A stretch of DNA of 64,000 nt from NCBI RefSeq assembly GCF_037038585.1, contig NW_027288744.1, positions 186,001 through 250,000 on the forward strand. The letters are read 5' to 3'. The position numbers and the translations under genes were made by a program. Below, piece by piece: positions 24,056 through 38,205 of the stretch. Position 1 is the first letter of the stretch, and every line of letters begins with the position of its first letter. The notes beneath the pieces were generated by a model. That model did not search any database and was not told the origin of the DNA. It saw only the letters and a list, made by a program, of their open reading frames with translations. The DNA comes from Patagioenas fasciata. Taxonomy: Eukaryota; Chordata; Aves; Columbiformes; Columbidae.

Positions 24056-25470
24056 GCCACACACACGCACACATCCGCAAGCGCGCCTACTCCCATCTAT
24101 TGAGGGAAAGACGGACGAGCTCTTTGGTTGCTCTTCACAGGCTTGTCCCTGATCTATAGCTGAGGGCAAACACTTGTGTGCTTGTGGGAGAGCCTGTGTC
24201 TTTCCTGGAAGCGTTTGGGAGTTTTGCTCAGACGCGTGTTTCCTCAAGTTCAAGAATCAAGATCTAGGATACCTGCAGACAGGTGCCTGTTTGTGTGGAG
24301 ACAGTCTGTTTGAAACTGTGTTCCTCAGCGCCCGCTCTTTCTCCCCGTCGCTCCACACGCCTGGGAGTCCCTTTCTTTCTCTCCACAAGCACGTGTGTTG
24401 ACTTCGTCGCACATGTGCATCTGCACAAGCGTTGAGCTCAGCAGAGCGTGTCTCTTGACACTTGATGTGCGTTGGCTGTGTCTGCCTGCTCCAGTGAAGA
24501 GAGAAACGGGAAATCATCTTGGTAGAGGCAACAAAGCAAAGGCGAGGCAGGATTGACATCTGCTCAACAGAGACGGATTCCCTGCGCTGACACAGTTCAC
24601 AGTTACACGAGAAGCAATCTGAGCGGTCCGTCGACCGGAGACGTGTTTCCCAAGAGGTCGTTTAGCGAGTGAACAGCAGTGTGCGCGACTTTCAGGAGTG
24701 TGCCTGGAAAGTGCCAGAATCACCAGGAGCATCTGTGCAAAAGCTGCTGCCTCTGTGACCGCATTGAGGCACGTTCGCGTGTCTGCGAGTATATAGACGG
24801 CTCTTTCGCGTTCACTCCGAGGGAAACGGTCCGCTATTGCTTCTGTGCGCACAGACGCGATTCCCTTGTCTCTTGCGAACACAGGGAACTCTGTGCATCC
24901 AAATCTACAGGCTAAGGACGCGTCTGCATATGTTTTGGTGAACAATCGAGTGTGCGTGTTCTGACAGCTGCCTCTATGCAGACGTCTCCACAGAGCCACT
25001 TCTGAATGCCCCGCAGCCCAGGACTGAATGGATACACTAACAAGTGCACCGGTGTGAGCAACCACATATGCAGAAGGACGTCTTTCATCTCACAGAAGCG
25101 CGAACGTCTTGGCGTTCAAGCACATGGCAGAAACAAGGTGTGAACAGATGAGCTGCTGCTATTTTCTCCGTTCGGCATGCTTCGTTGTAGCTCTCTTGCC
25201 GGTCGCCGGCTTAGCGGCTTGCTTTGCGCGACTAGCTCTGGGGAGAGAAGGAGATAGCGCCGGAAACCTCGCCTTTTGCCTTCTTCGGCGCTGGAACCTG
25301 GTTGCTGCGCCTTCTCTTTGTCCATGTGCACACACACGATTCCTCAGCGAAAACCATGCAGAAACCTTTCCACGAGCACCCAGGGATGTGCACCCAGCAC
25401 CACGTGCACGCACACGCAGCTAGAGAAAAGCACCTACCTTTTCACACACTGATGCCTAAGCAAACGCGTG
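24056..25470. repeat. Array monomer, copy 18
   Basis: Consensus throughout. Confidence 0.97.
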
Positions 25471-26885
25471 GCCACACACACGCACACATCCGCAAGCGCG
25501 CCTACTCCCATCTATTGAGAGAAAGACGGACGAGCTCTTTGGTTGCTCTTCACAGGCTTGTCCCTGATCTATAGCTGAGGGCAAACACTTGTGTGCTTGT
25601 GGGAGAGCCTGTGTCTTTCCTGGAAGCGTTTGGGAGTTTTGCTCAGACGCGTGTTTCCTCAAGTTCAAGAATCAAGATCTAGGATACCTGCAGACAGGTG
25701 CCTGTTTGTGTGGAGACAGTCTGTTTGAAACTGTGTTCCTCAGCGCCCGCTCTTTCTCCCCGTCGCTCCACACGCCTGGGAGTCCCTTTCTTTCTCTCCA
25801 CAAGCACGTGTGTTGACTTCGTCGCACATGTGCATCTGCACAAGCGTTGAGCTCAGCAGAGCGTGTCTCTTGACACTTGATGTGCGTTGGCTGTGTCTGC
25901 CTGCTCCAGTGAAGAGAGAAACGGGAAATCATCTTGGTAGAGGCAACAAAGCAAAGGCGAGGCAGGATTGACATCTGCTGAACAGAGACGGATTCCCTGC
26001 GCTGACACAGTTCACAGTTACACGAGAAGCAATCTGAGCGGTCCGTCGACCGGAGACGTGTTTCCCAAGAGGTCGTTTAGCGAGTGAACAGCAGTGTGCG
26101 CGACTTTCAGGAGTGTGCCTGGAAAGTGCCAGAATCACCAGGAGCATCTGTGCAAAAGCTGCTGCCTCTGTGACCGCATTGAGGCACGTTCGCGTGTCTG
26201 CGAGTATATAGACGGCTCTTTCGCGTTCACTCCGAGGGAAACGGTCCGCTATTGCTTCTGTGCGCACAGACGCGATTCCCTTGTCTCTTGCGAACACAGG
26301 GAACTCTGTGCATCCAAATCTACAGGCTAAGGACGCGTCTGGATATGTTTTGGTGAACAATCGAGTGTGCGTGTTCTGACAGCTGCCTCTATGCAGACGT
26401 CTCCACAGAGCCACTTCTGAATGCCCCGCAGCCCAGGACTGAATGGATACACTAACAAGTGCACCGGTGTGAGCAACCACATATGCAGAAGGACGTCTTT
26501 CATCTCACAGAAGCGCGAACGTCTTGGCGTTCAAGCACATGGCAGAAACAAGGTGTGAACAGATGAGCTGCTGCTATTTTCTCCGTTCGGCATGCTTCGT
26601 TGTAGCTCTCTTGCCGGTCGCCGGCTTAGCGGCTTGCTTTGCGCGACTAGCTCTGGGGAGAGAAGGAGATAGCGCCGGAAACCTCGCCTTTTGCCTTCTT
26701 CGGCGCTGGAACCTGGTTGCTGCGCCTTCTCTTTGTCCATGTGCACACACACGATTCCTCAGCGAAAACCATGCAGAAACCTTTCCACGAGCACCCAGGG
26801 ATGTGCACCCAGCACCACGTGCACGCACACGCAGCTAGAGAAAAGCACCTACCTTTTCACACTCTGATGCCTAAGCAAACGCGTG
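25471..26885. repeat. Array monomer, copy 19
   Basis: Differs at G50A, C510G, C872G and A1393T (26863). A1393T recurs only in copy 23. Confidence 0.97.
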
Positions 26886-28300
26886 GCCACACACACGCAC
26901 ACATCCGCAAGCGCGCCTACTCCCATCTATTGAGGGAAAGACGGACGAGCTCTTTGGTTGCTCTTCACAGGCTTGTCCCTGATCTATAGCTGAGGGCAAA
27001 CACTTGTGTGCTTGTGGGAGAGCCTGTGTCTTTCCTGGAAGCGTTTGAAAGTTTTGCTCAGACGCGTGTTTCCTCAAGTTCAAGAATCAAGATCTAGGAT
27101 ACCTGCAGACAGGTGCCTGTTTGTGTGGAGACAGTCTGTTTGAAACTGTGTTCCTCAGCGCCCGCTCTTTCTCCCCGTCGCTCCACACGCCTGGGAGTCC
27201 CTTTCTTTCTCTCCACAAGCACGTGTGTTGACTTCGTCGCACATGTGCATCTGCACAAGCGTTGAGCTCAGCAGAGCGTGTCTCTTGACACTTGATGTGC
27301 GTTGGCTGTGTCTGCCTGCTCCAGTGAAGAGAGAAACGGGAAATCATCTTGGTAGAGGCAACAAAGCAAAGGCGAGGCAGGATTGACATCTGCTGAACAG
27401 AGACGGATTCCCTGCGCTGACACAGTTCACAGTTACACGAGAAGCAATCTGAGCGGTCCGTCGACCGGAGACGTGTTTCCCAAGAGGTCGTTTAGCGAGT
27501 GAACAGCAGTGTGCGCGACTTTCAGGAGTGTGCCTGGAAAGTGCCAGAATCACCAGGAGCATCTGTGCAAAAGCTGCTGCCTCTGTGACCGCATTGAGGC
27601 ACGTTCGCGTGTCTGCGAGTATATAGACGGCTCTTTCGCGTTCACTCCGAGGGAAACGGTCCGCTATTGCTTCTGTGCGCACAGACGCGATTCCCTTGTC
27701 TCTTGCGAACACAGGGAACTCTGTGCATCCAAATCTACAGGCTAAGGACGCGTCTGCATATGTTTTGGTGAACAATCGAGTGTGCGTGTTCTGACAGCTG
27801 CCTCTATGCAGACGTCTCCACAGAGCCACTTCTGAATGCCCAGCAGCCCAGGACTGAATGGATACACTAACAAGTGCACCGGTGTGAGCAACCACATATG
27901 CAGAAGGACGTCTTTCATCTCACAGAAGCGCGAACGTCTTGGCGTTCAAGCACATGGCAGAAACAAGGTGTGAACAGATGAGCTGCTGCTATTTTCTCCG
28001 TTCGGCATGCTTCGTTGTAGCTCTCTTGCCGGTCGCCGGCTTAGCGGCTTGCTTTGCGCGACTAGCTCTGGGGAGAGAAGGAGATAGCGCCGGAAACCTC
28101 GCCTTTTGCCTTCTTCGGCGCTGGAACCTGGTTGCTGCGCCTTCTCTTTGTCCATGTGCACACACACGATTCCTCAGCGAAAACCATGCAGAAACCTTTC
28201 CACGAGCACCCAGGGATGTGCACCCAGCACCACGTGCACGCACACGCAGCTAGAGAAAAGCACCTACCTTTTCACACACTGATGCCTAAGCAAACGCGTG
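26886..28300. repeat. Array monomer, copy 20
   Basis: Differs at the adjacent pair GG163-164AA (27048-27049), C510G and C957A. First appearance of A957. Confidence 0.97.
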
Positions 28301-29715
28301 GCCACACACACGCACACATCCGCAAGCGCGCCTACTCCCATCTATTGAGGGAAAGACGGACGAGCTCTTTGGTTGCTCTTCACAGGCTTGTCCCTGATCT
28401 ATAGCTGAGGGCAAACACTTGTGTGCTTGTGGGAGAGCCTGTGTCTTTCCTGGAAGCGTTTGGGAGTTTTGCTCAGACGCGTGTTTCCTCAAGTTCAAGA
28501 ATCAAGATCTAGGATACCTGCAGACAGGTGCCTGTTTGTGTGGAGACAGTCTGTTTGAAACTGTGTTCCTCAGCGCCCGCTCTTTCTCCCCGTCGCTCCA
28601 CACGCCTGGGAGTCCCTTTCTTTCTCTCCACAAGCACGTGTGTTGACTTCGTCGCACATGTGCATCTGCACAAGCGTTGAGCTCAGCAGAGCGTGTCTCT
28701 TGACACTTGATGTGCGTTGGCTGTGTCTGCCTGCTCCAGTGAAGAGAGAAACGGGAAATCATCTTGGTAGAGGCAACAAAGCAAAGGCGAGGCAGGATTG
28801 ACATCTGCTCAACAGAGACGGATTCCCTGCGCTGACACAGTTCACAGTTACACGAGAAGCAATCTGAGCGGTCCGTCGACCGGAGACGTGTTTCCCAAGA
28901 GGTCGTTTAGCGAGTGAACAGCAGTGTGCGCGACTTTCAGGAGTGTGCCTGGAAAGTGCCAGAATCACCAGGAGCATCTGTGCAAAAGCTGCTGCCTCTG
29001 TGACCGCATTGAGGCACGTTCGCGTGTCTGCGAGTATATAGACGGCTCTTTCGCGTTCACTCCGAGGGAAACGGTCCGCTATTGCTTCTGTGCGCACAGA
29101 CGCGATTCCCTTGTCTCTTGCGAACACAGGGAACTCTGTGCATCCAAATCTACAGGCTAAGGACGCGTCTGCATATGTTTTGGTGAACAATCGAGTGTGC
29201 GTGTTCTGACAGCTGCCTCTATGCAGACGTCTCCACAGAGCCACTTCTGAATGCCCCGCAGCCCAGGACTGAATGGATACACTAACAAGTGCACCGGTGT
29301 GAGCAACCACATATGCAGAAGGACGTCTTTCATCTCACAGAAGCGCGAACGTCTTGGCGTTCAAGCACATGGCAGAAACAAGGTGTGAACAGATGAGCTG
29401 CTGCTATTTTCTCCGTTCGGCATGCTTCGTTGTAGCTCTCTTGCCGGTCGCCGGCTTAGCGGCTTGCTTTGCGCGACTAGCTCTGGGGAGAGAAGGAGAT
29501 AGCGCCGGAAACCTCGCCTTTTGCCTTCTTCGGCGCTGGAACCTGGTTGCTGCGCCTTCTCTTTGTCCATGTGCACACACACGATTCCTCAGCGAAAACC
29601 ATGCAGAAACCTTTCCACGAGCACCCAGGGATGTGCACCCAGCACCACGTGCACGCACACGCAGCTAGAGAAAAGCACCTACCTTTTCACACACTGATGC
29701 CTAAGCAAACGCGTG
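28301..29715. repeat. Array monomer, copy 21
   Basis: Consensus throughout. Confidence 0.97.
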
Positions 29716-31130
29716 GCCACACACACGCACACATCCGCAAGCGCGCCTACTCCCATCTATTGAGGGAAAGACGGACGAGCTCTTTGGTTGCTCTTCACAG
29801 GCTTGTCCCTGATCTATAGCTGAGGGCAAACACTTGTGTGCTTGTGGGAGAGCCTGTGTCTTTCCTGGAAGCGTTTGGGAGTTTTGCTCAGACGCGTGTT
29901 TCCTCAAGTTCAAGAATCAAGATCTAGGATACCTGCAGACAGGTGCCTGTTTGTGTGGAGACAGTCTGTTTGAAACTGTGTTCCTCAGCGCCCGCTCTTT
30001 CTCCCCGTCGCTCCACACGCCTGGGAGTCCCTTTCTTTCTCTCCACAAGCACGTGTGTTGACTTCGTCGCACATGTGCATCTGCACAAGCGTTGAGCTCA
30101 GCAGAGCGTGTCTCTTGACACTTGATGTGCGTTGGCTGTGTCTGCCTGCTCCAGTGAAGAGAGAAACGGGAAATCATCTTGGTAGAGGCAACAAAGCAAA
30201 AGCGAGGCAGGATTGACATCTGCTGAACAGAGACGGATTCCCTGCGCTGACACAGTTCACAGTTACACGAGAAGCAATCTGAGCGGTCCGTCGACCGGAG
30301 ACGTGTTTCCCAAGAGGTCGTTTAGCGAGTGAACAGCAGTGTGCGCGACTTTCAGGAGTGTGCCTGGAAAGTGCCAGAATCACCAGGAGCATCTGTGCAA
30401 AAGCTGCTGCCTCTGTGACCGCATTGAGGCACGTTCGCGTGTCTGCGAGTATATAGACGGCTCTTTCGCGTTCACTCCGAGGGAAACGGTCCGCTATTGC
30501 TTCTGTGCGCACAGACGCGATTCCCTTGTCTCTTGCGAACACAGGGAACTCTGTGCATCCAAATCTACAGGCTAAGGACGCGTCTGCATATGTTTTGGTG
30601 AACAATCGAGTGTGCGTGTTCTGACAGCTGCCTCTATGCAGACGTCTCCACAGAGCCACTTCTGAATGCCCCGCAGCCCAGGACTGAATGGATACACTAA
30701 CAAGTGCACCGGTGTGAGCAACCACATATGCAGAAGGACGTCTTTCATCTCACAGAAGCGCGAACGTCTTGGCGTTCAAGCACATGGCAGAAACAAGGTG
30801 TGAACAGATGAGCTGCTGCTATTTTCTCCGTTCGGCATGCTTCGTTGTAGCTCTCTTGCCGGTCGCCGGCTTAGCGGCTTGCTTTGCGCGACTAGCTCTG
30901 GGGAGAGAAGGAGATAGCGCCGGAAACCTCGCCTTTTGCCTTCTTCGGCGCTGGAACCTGGTTGCTGCGCCTTCTCTTTGTCCATGTGCACACACACGAT
31001 TCCTCAGCGAAAACCATGCAGAAACCTTTCCACGAGCACCCAGGGATGTGCACCCAGCACCACGTGCACGCACACGCAGCTAGAGAAAAGCACCTACCTT
31101 TTCACACACTGATGCCTAAGCAAACGCGTG
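29716..31130. repeat. Array monomer, copy 22
   Basis: Differs at G486A and C510G, the only copy joining these two markers. Confidence 0.97.
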
Positions 31131-32545
31131 GCCACACACACGCACACATCCGCAAGCGCGCCTACTCCCATCTACTGAGAGAAAGACGGACGAGCTCTTT
31201 GGTTGCTCTTCACAGGCTTGTCCCTGATCTATAGCTGAGGGCAAACACTTGTGTGCTTGTGGGAGAGCCTGTGTCTTTCCTGGAAGCGTTTGGGAGTTTT
31301 GCTCAGACGCGTGTTTCCTCAAGTTCAAGAATCAAGATCTAGGATACCTGCAGACAGGTGCCTGTTTGTGTGGAGACAGTCTGTTTGAAACTGTGTTCCT
31401 CAGCGCCCGCTCTTTCTCCCCGTCGCTCCACACGCCTGGGAGTCCCTTTCTTTCTCTCCACAAGCACGTGTGTTGACTTCGTCGCACATGTGCATCTGCA
31501 CAAGCGTTGAGCTCAGCAGAGCGTGTCTCTTGACACTTGATGTGCGTTGGCTGTGTCTGCCTGCTCCAGTGAAGAGAGAAACGGGAAATCATCTTGGTAG
31601 AGGCAACAAAGCAAAGGCGAGGCAGGATTGACATCTGCTGAACAGAGACGGATTCCCTGCGCTGACACAGTTCACAGTTACACGAGAAGCAATCTGAGCG
31701 GTCCGTCGACCGGAGACGTGTTTCCCAAGAGGTCGTTTAGCGAGTGAACAGCAGTGTGCGCGACTTTCAGGAGTGTGCCTGGAAAGTGCCAGAATCACCA
31801 GGAGCATCTGTGCAAAAGCTGCTGCCTCTGTGACCGCATTGAGGCACGTTCGCGTGTCTGCGAGTATATAGACGGCTCTTTCGCGTTCACTCCGAGGGAA
31901 ACGGTCCGCTATTGCTTCTGTGCGCACAGACGCGATTCCCTTGTCTCTTGCGAACACAGGGAACTCTGTGCATCCAAATCTACAGGCTAAGGACGCGTCT
32001 GCATATGTTTTGGTGAACAATCGAGTGTGCGTGTTCTGACAGCTGCCTCTATGCAGACGTCTCCACAGAGCCACTTCTGAATGCCCCGCAGCCCAGGACT
32101 GAATGGATACACTAACAAGTGCACCGGTGTGAGCAACCACATATGCAGAAGGACGTCTTTCATCTCACAGAAGCGCGAACGTCTTGGCGTTCAAGCACAT
32201 GGCAGAAACAAGGTGTGAACAGATGAGCTGCTGCTATTTTCTCCGTTCGGCATGCTTCGTTGTAGCTCTCTTGCCGGTCGCCGGCTTAGCGGCTTGCTTT
32301 GCGCGACTAGCTCTGGGGAGAGAAGGAGATAGCGCCGGAAACCTCGCCTTTTGCCTTCTTCGGCGCTGGAACCTGGTTGCTGCGCCTTCTCTTTGTCCAT
32401 GTGCACACACACGATTCCTCAGCGAAAACCATGCAGAAACCTTTCCACGAGCACCCAGGGATGTGCACCCAGCACCACGTGCACGCACACGCAGCTAGAG
32501 AAAAGCACCTACCTTTTCACACTCTGATGCCTAAGCAAACGCGTG
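31131..32545. repeat. Array monomer, copy 23
   Basis: Differs at T45C, G50A, C510G and A1393T (32523). Confidence 0.97.
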
Positions 32546-33960
32546 GCCACACACACGCACACATCCGCAAGCGCGCCTACTCCCATCTATTGAGGGAAAG
32601 ACGGACGAGCTCTTTGGTTGCTCTTCACAGGCTTGTCCCTGATCTATAGCTGAGGGCAAACACTTGTGTGCTTGTGGGAGAGCCTGTGTCTTTCCTGGAA
32701 GCGTTTGGGAGTTTTGCTCAGACGCGTGTTTCCTCAAGTTCAAGAATCAAGATCTAGGATACCTGCAGACAGGTGCCTGTTTGTGTGGAGACAGTCTGTT
32801 TGAAACTGTGTTCCTCAGCGCCCGCTCTTTCTCCCCGTCGCTCCACACGCCTGGGAGTCCCTTTCTTTCTCTCCACAAGCACGTGTGTTGACTTCGTCGC
32901 ACATGTGCATCTGCACAAGCGTTGAGCTCAGCAGAGCGTGTCTCTTGACACTTGATGTGCGTTGGCTGTGTCTGCCTGCTCCAGTGAAGAGAGAAACGGG
33001 AAATCATCTTGGTAGAGGCAACAAAGCAAAAGCGAGGCAGGATTGACATCTGCTCAACAGAGACGGATTCCCTGCGCTGACACAGTTCACAGTTACACGA
33101 GAAGCAATCTGAGCGGTCCGTCGACCGGAGACGTGTTTCCCAAGAGGTCGTTTAGCGAGTGAACAGCAGTGTGCGCGACTTTCAGGAGTGTGCCTGGAAA
33201 GTGCCAGAATCACCAGGAGCATCTGTGCAAAAGCTGCTGCCTCTGTGACCGCATTGAGGCACGTTCGCGTGTCTGCGAGTATATAGACGGCTCTTTCGCG
33301 TTCACTCCGAGGGAAACGGTCCGCTATTGCTTCTGTGCGCACAGACGCGATTCCCTTGTCTCTTGCGAACACAGGGAACTCTGTGCATCCAAATCTACAG
33401 GCTAAGGACGCGTCTGCATATGTTTTGGTGAACAATCGAGTGTGCGTGTTCTGACAGCTGCCTCTATGCAGACGTCTCCACAGAGCCACTTCTGAATGCC
33501 CCGCAGCCCAGGACTGAATGGATACACTAACAAGTGCACCGGTGTGAGCAACCACATATGCAGAAGGACGTCTTTCATCTCACAGAAGCGCGAACGTCTT
33601 GGCGTTCAAGCACATGGCAGAAACAAGGTGTGAACAGATGAGCTGCTGCTATTTTCTCCGTTCGGCATGCTTCGTTGTAGCTCTCTTGCCGGTCGCCGGC
33701 TTAGCGGCTTGCTTTGCGCGACTAGCTCTGGGGAGAGAAGGAGATAGCGCCGGAAACCTCGCCTTTTGCCTTCTTCGGCGCTGGAACCTGGTTGCTGCGC
33801 CTTCTCTTTGTCCATGTGCACACACACGATTCCTCAGCGAAAACCATGCAGAAACCTTTCCACGAGCACCCAGGGATGTGCACCCAGCACCACGTGCACG
33901 CACACGCAGCTAGAGAAAAGCACCTACCTTTTCACACACTGATGCCTAAGCAAACGCGTG
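32546..33960. repeat. Array monomer, copy 24
   Basis: Differs only at G486A. Confidence 0.97.
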
Positions 33961-35375
33961 GCCACACACACGCACACATCCGCAAGCGCGCCTACTCCCA
34001 TCTATTGAGGGAAAGACGGACGAGCTCTTTGGTTGCTCTTCACAGGCTTGTCCCTGATCTATAGCTGAGGGCAAACACTTGTGTGCTTGTGGGAGAGCCT
34101 GTGTCTTTCCTGGAAGCGTTTGGGAGTTTTGCTCAGACGCGTGTTTCCTCAAGTTCAAGAATCAAGATCTAGGATACCTGCAGACAGGTGCCTGTTTGTG
34201 TGGAGACAGTCTGTTTGAAACTGTGTTCCTCAGCGCCCGCTCTTTCTCCCCGTCGCTCCACACGCCTGGGAGTCCCTTTCTTTCTCTCCACAAGCACGTG
34301 TGTTGACTTCGTCGCACATGTGCATCTGCACAAGCGTTGAGCTCAGCAGAGCGTGTCTCTTGACACTTGATGTGCGTTGGCTGTGTCTGCCTGCTCCAGT
34401 GAAGAGAGAAACGGGAAATCATCTTGGTAGAGGCAAGAAAGCAAAGGCGAGGCAGGATTGACATCTGCTCAACAGAGACGGATTCCCTGCGCTGACACAG
34501 TTCACAGTTACACGAGAAGCAATCTGAGCGGTCCGTCGACCGGAGACGTGTTTCCCAAGAGGTCGTTTAGCGAGTGAACAGCAGTGTGCGCGACTTTCAG
34601 GAGTGTGCCTGGAAAGTGCCAGAATCACCAGGAGCATCTGTGCAAAAGCTGCTGCCTCTGTGACCGCATTGAGGCACGTTCGCGTGTCTGCGAGTATATA
34701 GACGGCTCTTTCGCGTTCACTCCGAGGGAAACGGTCCGCTATTGCTTCTGTGCGCACAGACGCGATTCCCTTGTCTCTTGCGAACACAGGGAACTCTGTG
34801 CATCCAAATCTACAGGCTAAGGACGCGTCTGCATATGTTTTGGTGAACAATCGAGTGTGCGTGTTCTGACAGCTGCCTCTATGCAGACGTCTCCACAGAG
34901 CCACTTCTGAATGCCCCGCAGCCCAGGACTGAATGGATACACTAACAAGTGCACCGGTGTGAGCAACCACATATGCAGAAGGACGTCTTTCATCTCACAG
35001 AAGCGCGAACGTCTTGGCGTTCAAGCACATGGCAGAAACAAGGTGTGAACAGATGAGCTGCTGCTATTTTCTCCGTTCGGCATGCTTCGTTGTAGCTCTC
35101 TTGCCGGTCGCCGGCTTAGCGGCTTGCTTTGCGCGACTAGCTCTGGGGAGAGAAGGAGATAGCGCCGGAAACCTCGCCTTTTGCCTTCTTCGGCGCTGGA
35201 ACCTGGTTGCTGCGCCTTCTCTTTGTCCATGTGCACACACACGATTCCTCAGCGAAAACCATGCAGAAACCTTTCCACGAGCACCCAGGGATGTGCACCC
35301 AGCACCACGTGCACGCACACGCAGCTAGAGAAAAGCACCTACCTTTTCACACACTGATGCCTAAGCAAACGCGTG
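33961..35375. repeat. Array monomer, copy 25
   Basis: Differs only at C477G. Same haplotype as copy 42. Confidence 0.97.
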
Positions 35376-36790
35376 GCCACACACACGCACACATCCGCAA
35401 GCGCGCCTACTCCCATCTACTGAGAGAAAGACGGACGAGCTCTTTGGTTGCTCTTCACAGGCTTGTCCCTGATCTATAGCTGAGGGCAAACACTTGTGTG
35501 CTTGTGGGAGAGCCTGTGTCTTTCCTGGAAGCGTTTGGGAGTTTTGCTCAGACGCGTGTTTCCTCAAGTTCAAGAATCAAGATCTAGGATACCTGCAGAC
35601 AGGTGCCTGTTTGTGTGGAGACAGTCTGTTTGAAACTGTGTTCCTCAGCGCCCGCTCTTTCTCCCCGTCGCTCCACACGCCTGGGAGTCCCTTTCTTTCT
35701 CTCCACAAGCACGTGTGTTGACTTCATCGCACATGTGCATCTGCACAAGCGTTGAGCTCAGCAGAGCGTGTCTCTTGACACTTGATGTGCGTTGGCTGTG
35801 TCTGCCTGCTCCAGTGAAGAGAGAAACGGGAAATCATCTTGGTAGAGGCAACAAAGCAAAGGCGAGGCAGGATTGACATCTGCTCAACAGAGACGGATTC
35901 CCTGCGCTGACACAGTTCACAGTTACACGAGAAGCAATCTGAGCGGTCCGTCGACCGGAGACGTGTTTCCCAAGAGGTCGTTTAGCGAGTGAACAGCAGT
36001 GTGCGCGACTTTCAGGAGTGTGCCTGGAAAGTGCCAGAATCACCAGGAGCATCTGTGCAAAAGCTGCTGCCTCTGTGACCGCATTGAGGCACGTTCGCGT
36101 GTCTGCGAGTATATAGACGGCTCTTTCGCGTTCACTCCGAGGGAAACGGTCCGCTATTGCTTCTGTGCGCACAGACGCGATTCCCTTGTCTCTTGCGAAC
36201 ACAGGGAACTCTGTGCATCCAAATCTACAGGCTAAGGACGCGTCTGCATATGTTTTGGTGAACAATCGAGTGTGCGTGTTCTGACAGCTGCCTCTATGCA
36301 GACGTCTCCACAGAGCCACTTCTGAATGCCCCGCAGCCCAGGACTGAATGGATACACTAACAAGTGCACCGGTGTGAGCAACCACATATGCAGAAGGACG
36401 TCTTTCATCTCACAGAAGCGCGAACGTCTTGGCGTTCAAGCACATGGCAGAAACAAGGTGTGAACAGATGAGCTGCTGCTATTTTCTCCGTTCGGCATGC
36501 TTCGTTGTAGCTCTCTTGCCGGTCGCCGGCTTAGCGGCTTGCTTTGCGCGACTAGCTCTGGGGAGAGAAGGAGATAGCGCCGGAAACCTCGCCTTTTGCC
36601 TTCTTCGGCGCTGGAACCTGGTTGCTGCGCCTTCTCTTTGTCCATGTGCACACACACGATTCCTCAGCGAAAACCATGCAGAAACCTTTCCACGAGCACC
36701 CAGGGATGTGCACCCAGCACCACGTGCACGCACACGCAGCTAGAGAAAAGCACCTACCTTTTCACACACTGATGCCTAAGCAAACGCGTG
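35376..36790. repeat. Array monomer, copy 26
   Basis: Differs at T45C, G50A and G351A. Identical to copies 29 and 43. Confidence 0.97.
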
Positions 36791-38205
36791 GCCACACACA
36801 CGCACACATCCGCAAGCGCGCCTACTCCCATCTATTGAGGGAAAGACGGACGAGCTCTTTGGTTGCTCTTCACAGGCTTGTCCCTGATCTATAGCTGAGG
36901 GCAAACACTTGTGTGCTTGTGGGAGAGCCTGTGTCTTTCCTGGAAGCGTTTGGGAGTTTTGCTCAGACGCGTGTTTCCTCAAGTTCAAGAATCAAGATCT
37001 AGGATACCTGCAGACAGGTGCCTGTTTGTGTGGAGACAGTCTGTTTGAAACTGTGTTCCTCAGCGCCCGCTCTTTCTCCCCGTCGCTCCACACGCCTGGG
37101 AGTCCCTTTCTTTCTCTCCACAAGCACGTGTGTTGACTTCGTCGCACATGTGCATCTGCACAAGCGTTGAGCTCAGCAGAGCGTGTCTCTTGACACTTGA
37201 TGTGCGTTGGCTGTGTCTGCCTGCTCCAGTGAAGAGAGAAACGGGAAATCATCTTGGTAGAGGCAACAAAGCAAAGGCGAGGCAGGATTGACATCTGCTG
37301 AACAGAGACGGATTCCCTGCGCTGACACAGTTCACAGTTACACGAGAAGCAATCTGAGCGGTCCGTCGACCGGAGACGTGTTTCCCAAGAGGTCGTTTAG
37401 CGAGTGAACAGCAGTGTGCGCGACTTTCAGGAGTGTGCCTGGAAAGTGCCAGAATCACCAGGAGCATCTGTGCAAAAGCTGCTGCCTCTGTGACCGCATT
37501 GAGGCACGTTCGCGTGTCTGCGAGTATATAGACGGCTCTTTCGCGTTCACTCCGAGGGAAACGGTCCGCTATTGCTTCTGTGCGCACAGACGCGATTCCC
37601 TTGTCTCTTGCGAACACAGGGAACTCTGTGCATCCAAATCTACAGGCTAAGGACGCGTCTGCATATGTTTTGGTGAACAATCGAGTGTGCGTGTTCTGAC
37701 AGCTGCCTCTATGCAGACGTCTCCACAGAGCCACTTCTGAATGCCCAGCAGCCCAGGACTGAATGGATACACTAACAAGTGCACCGGTGTGAGCAACCAC
37801 ATATGCAGAAGGACGTCTTTCATCTCACAGAAGCGCGAACGTCTTGGCGTTCAAGCACATGGCAGAAACAAGGTGTGAACAGATGAGCTGCTGCTATTTT
37901 CTCCGTTCGGCATGCTTCGTTGTAGCTCTCTTGCCGGTCGCCGGCTTAGCGGCTTGCTTTGCGCGACTAGCTCTGGGGAGAGAAGGAGATAGCGCCGGAA
38001 ACCTCGCCTTTTGCCTTCTTCGGCGCTGGAACCTGGTTGCTGCGCCTTCTCTTTGTCCATGTGCACACACACGATTCCTCAGCGAAAACCATGCAGAAAC
38101 CTTTCCACGAGCACCCAGGGATGTGCACCCAGCACCACGTGCACGCACACGCAGCTAGAGAAAAGCACCTACCTTTTCACACACTGATGCCTAAGCAAAC
38201 GCGTG
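36791..38205. repeat. Array monomer, copy 27
   Basis: Differs at C510G and C957A. Copy 41 has the same pair plus a deletion. Confidence 0.97.
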
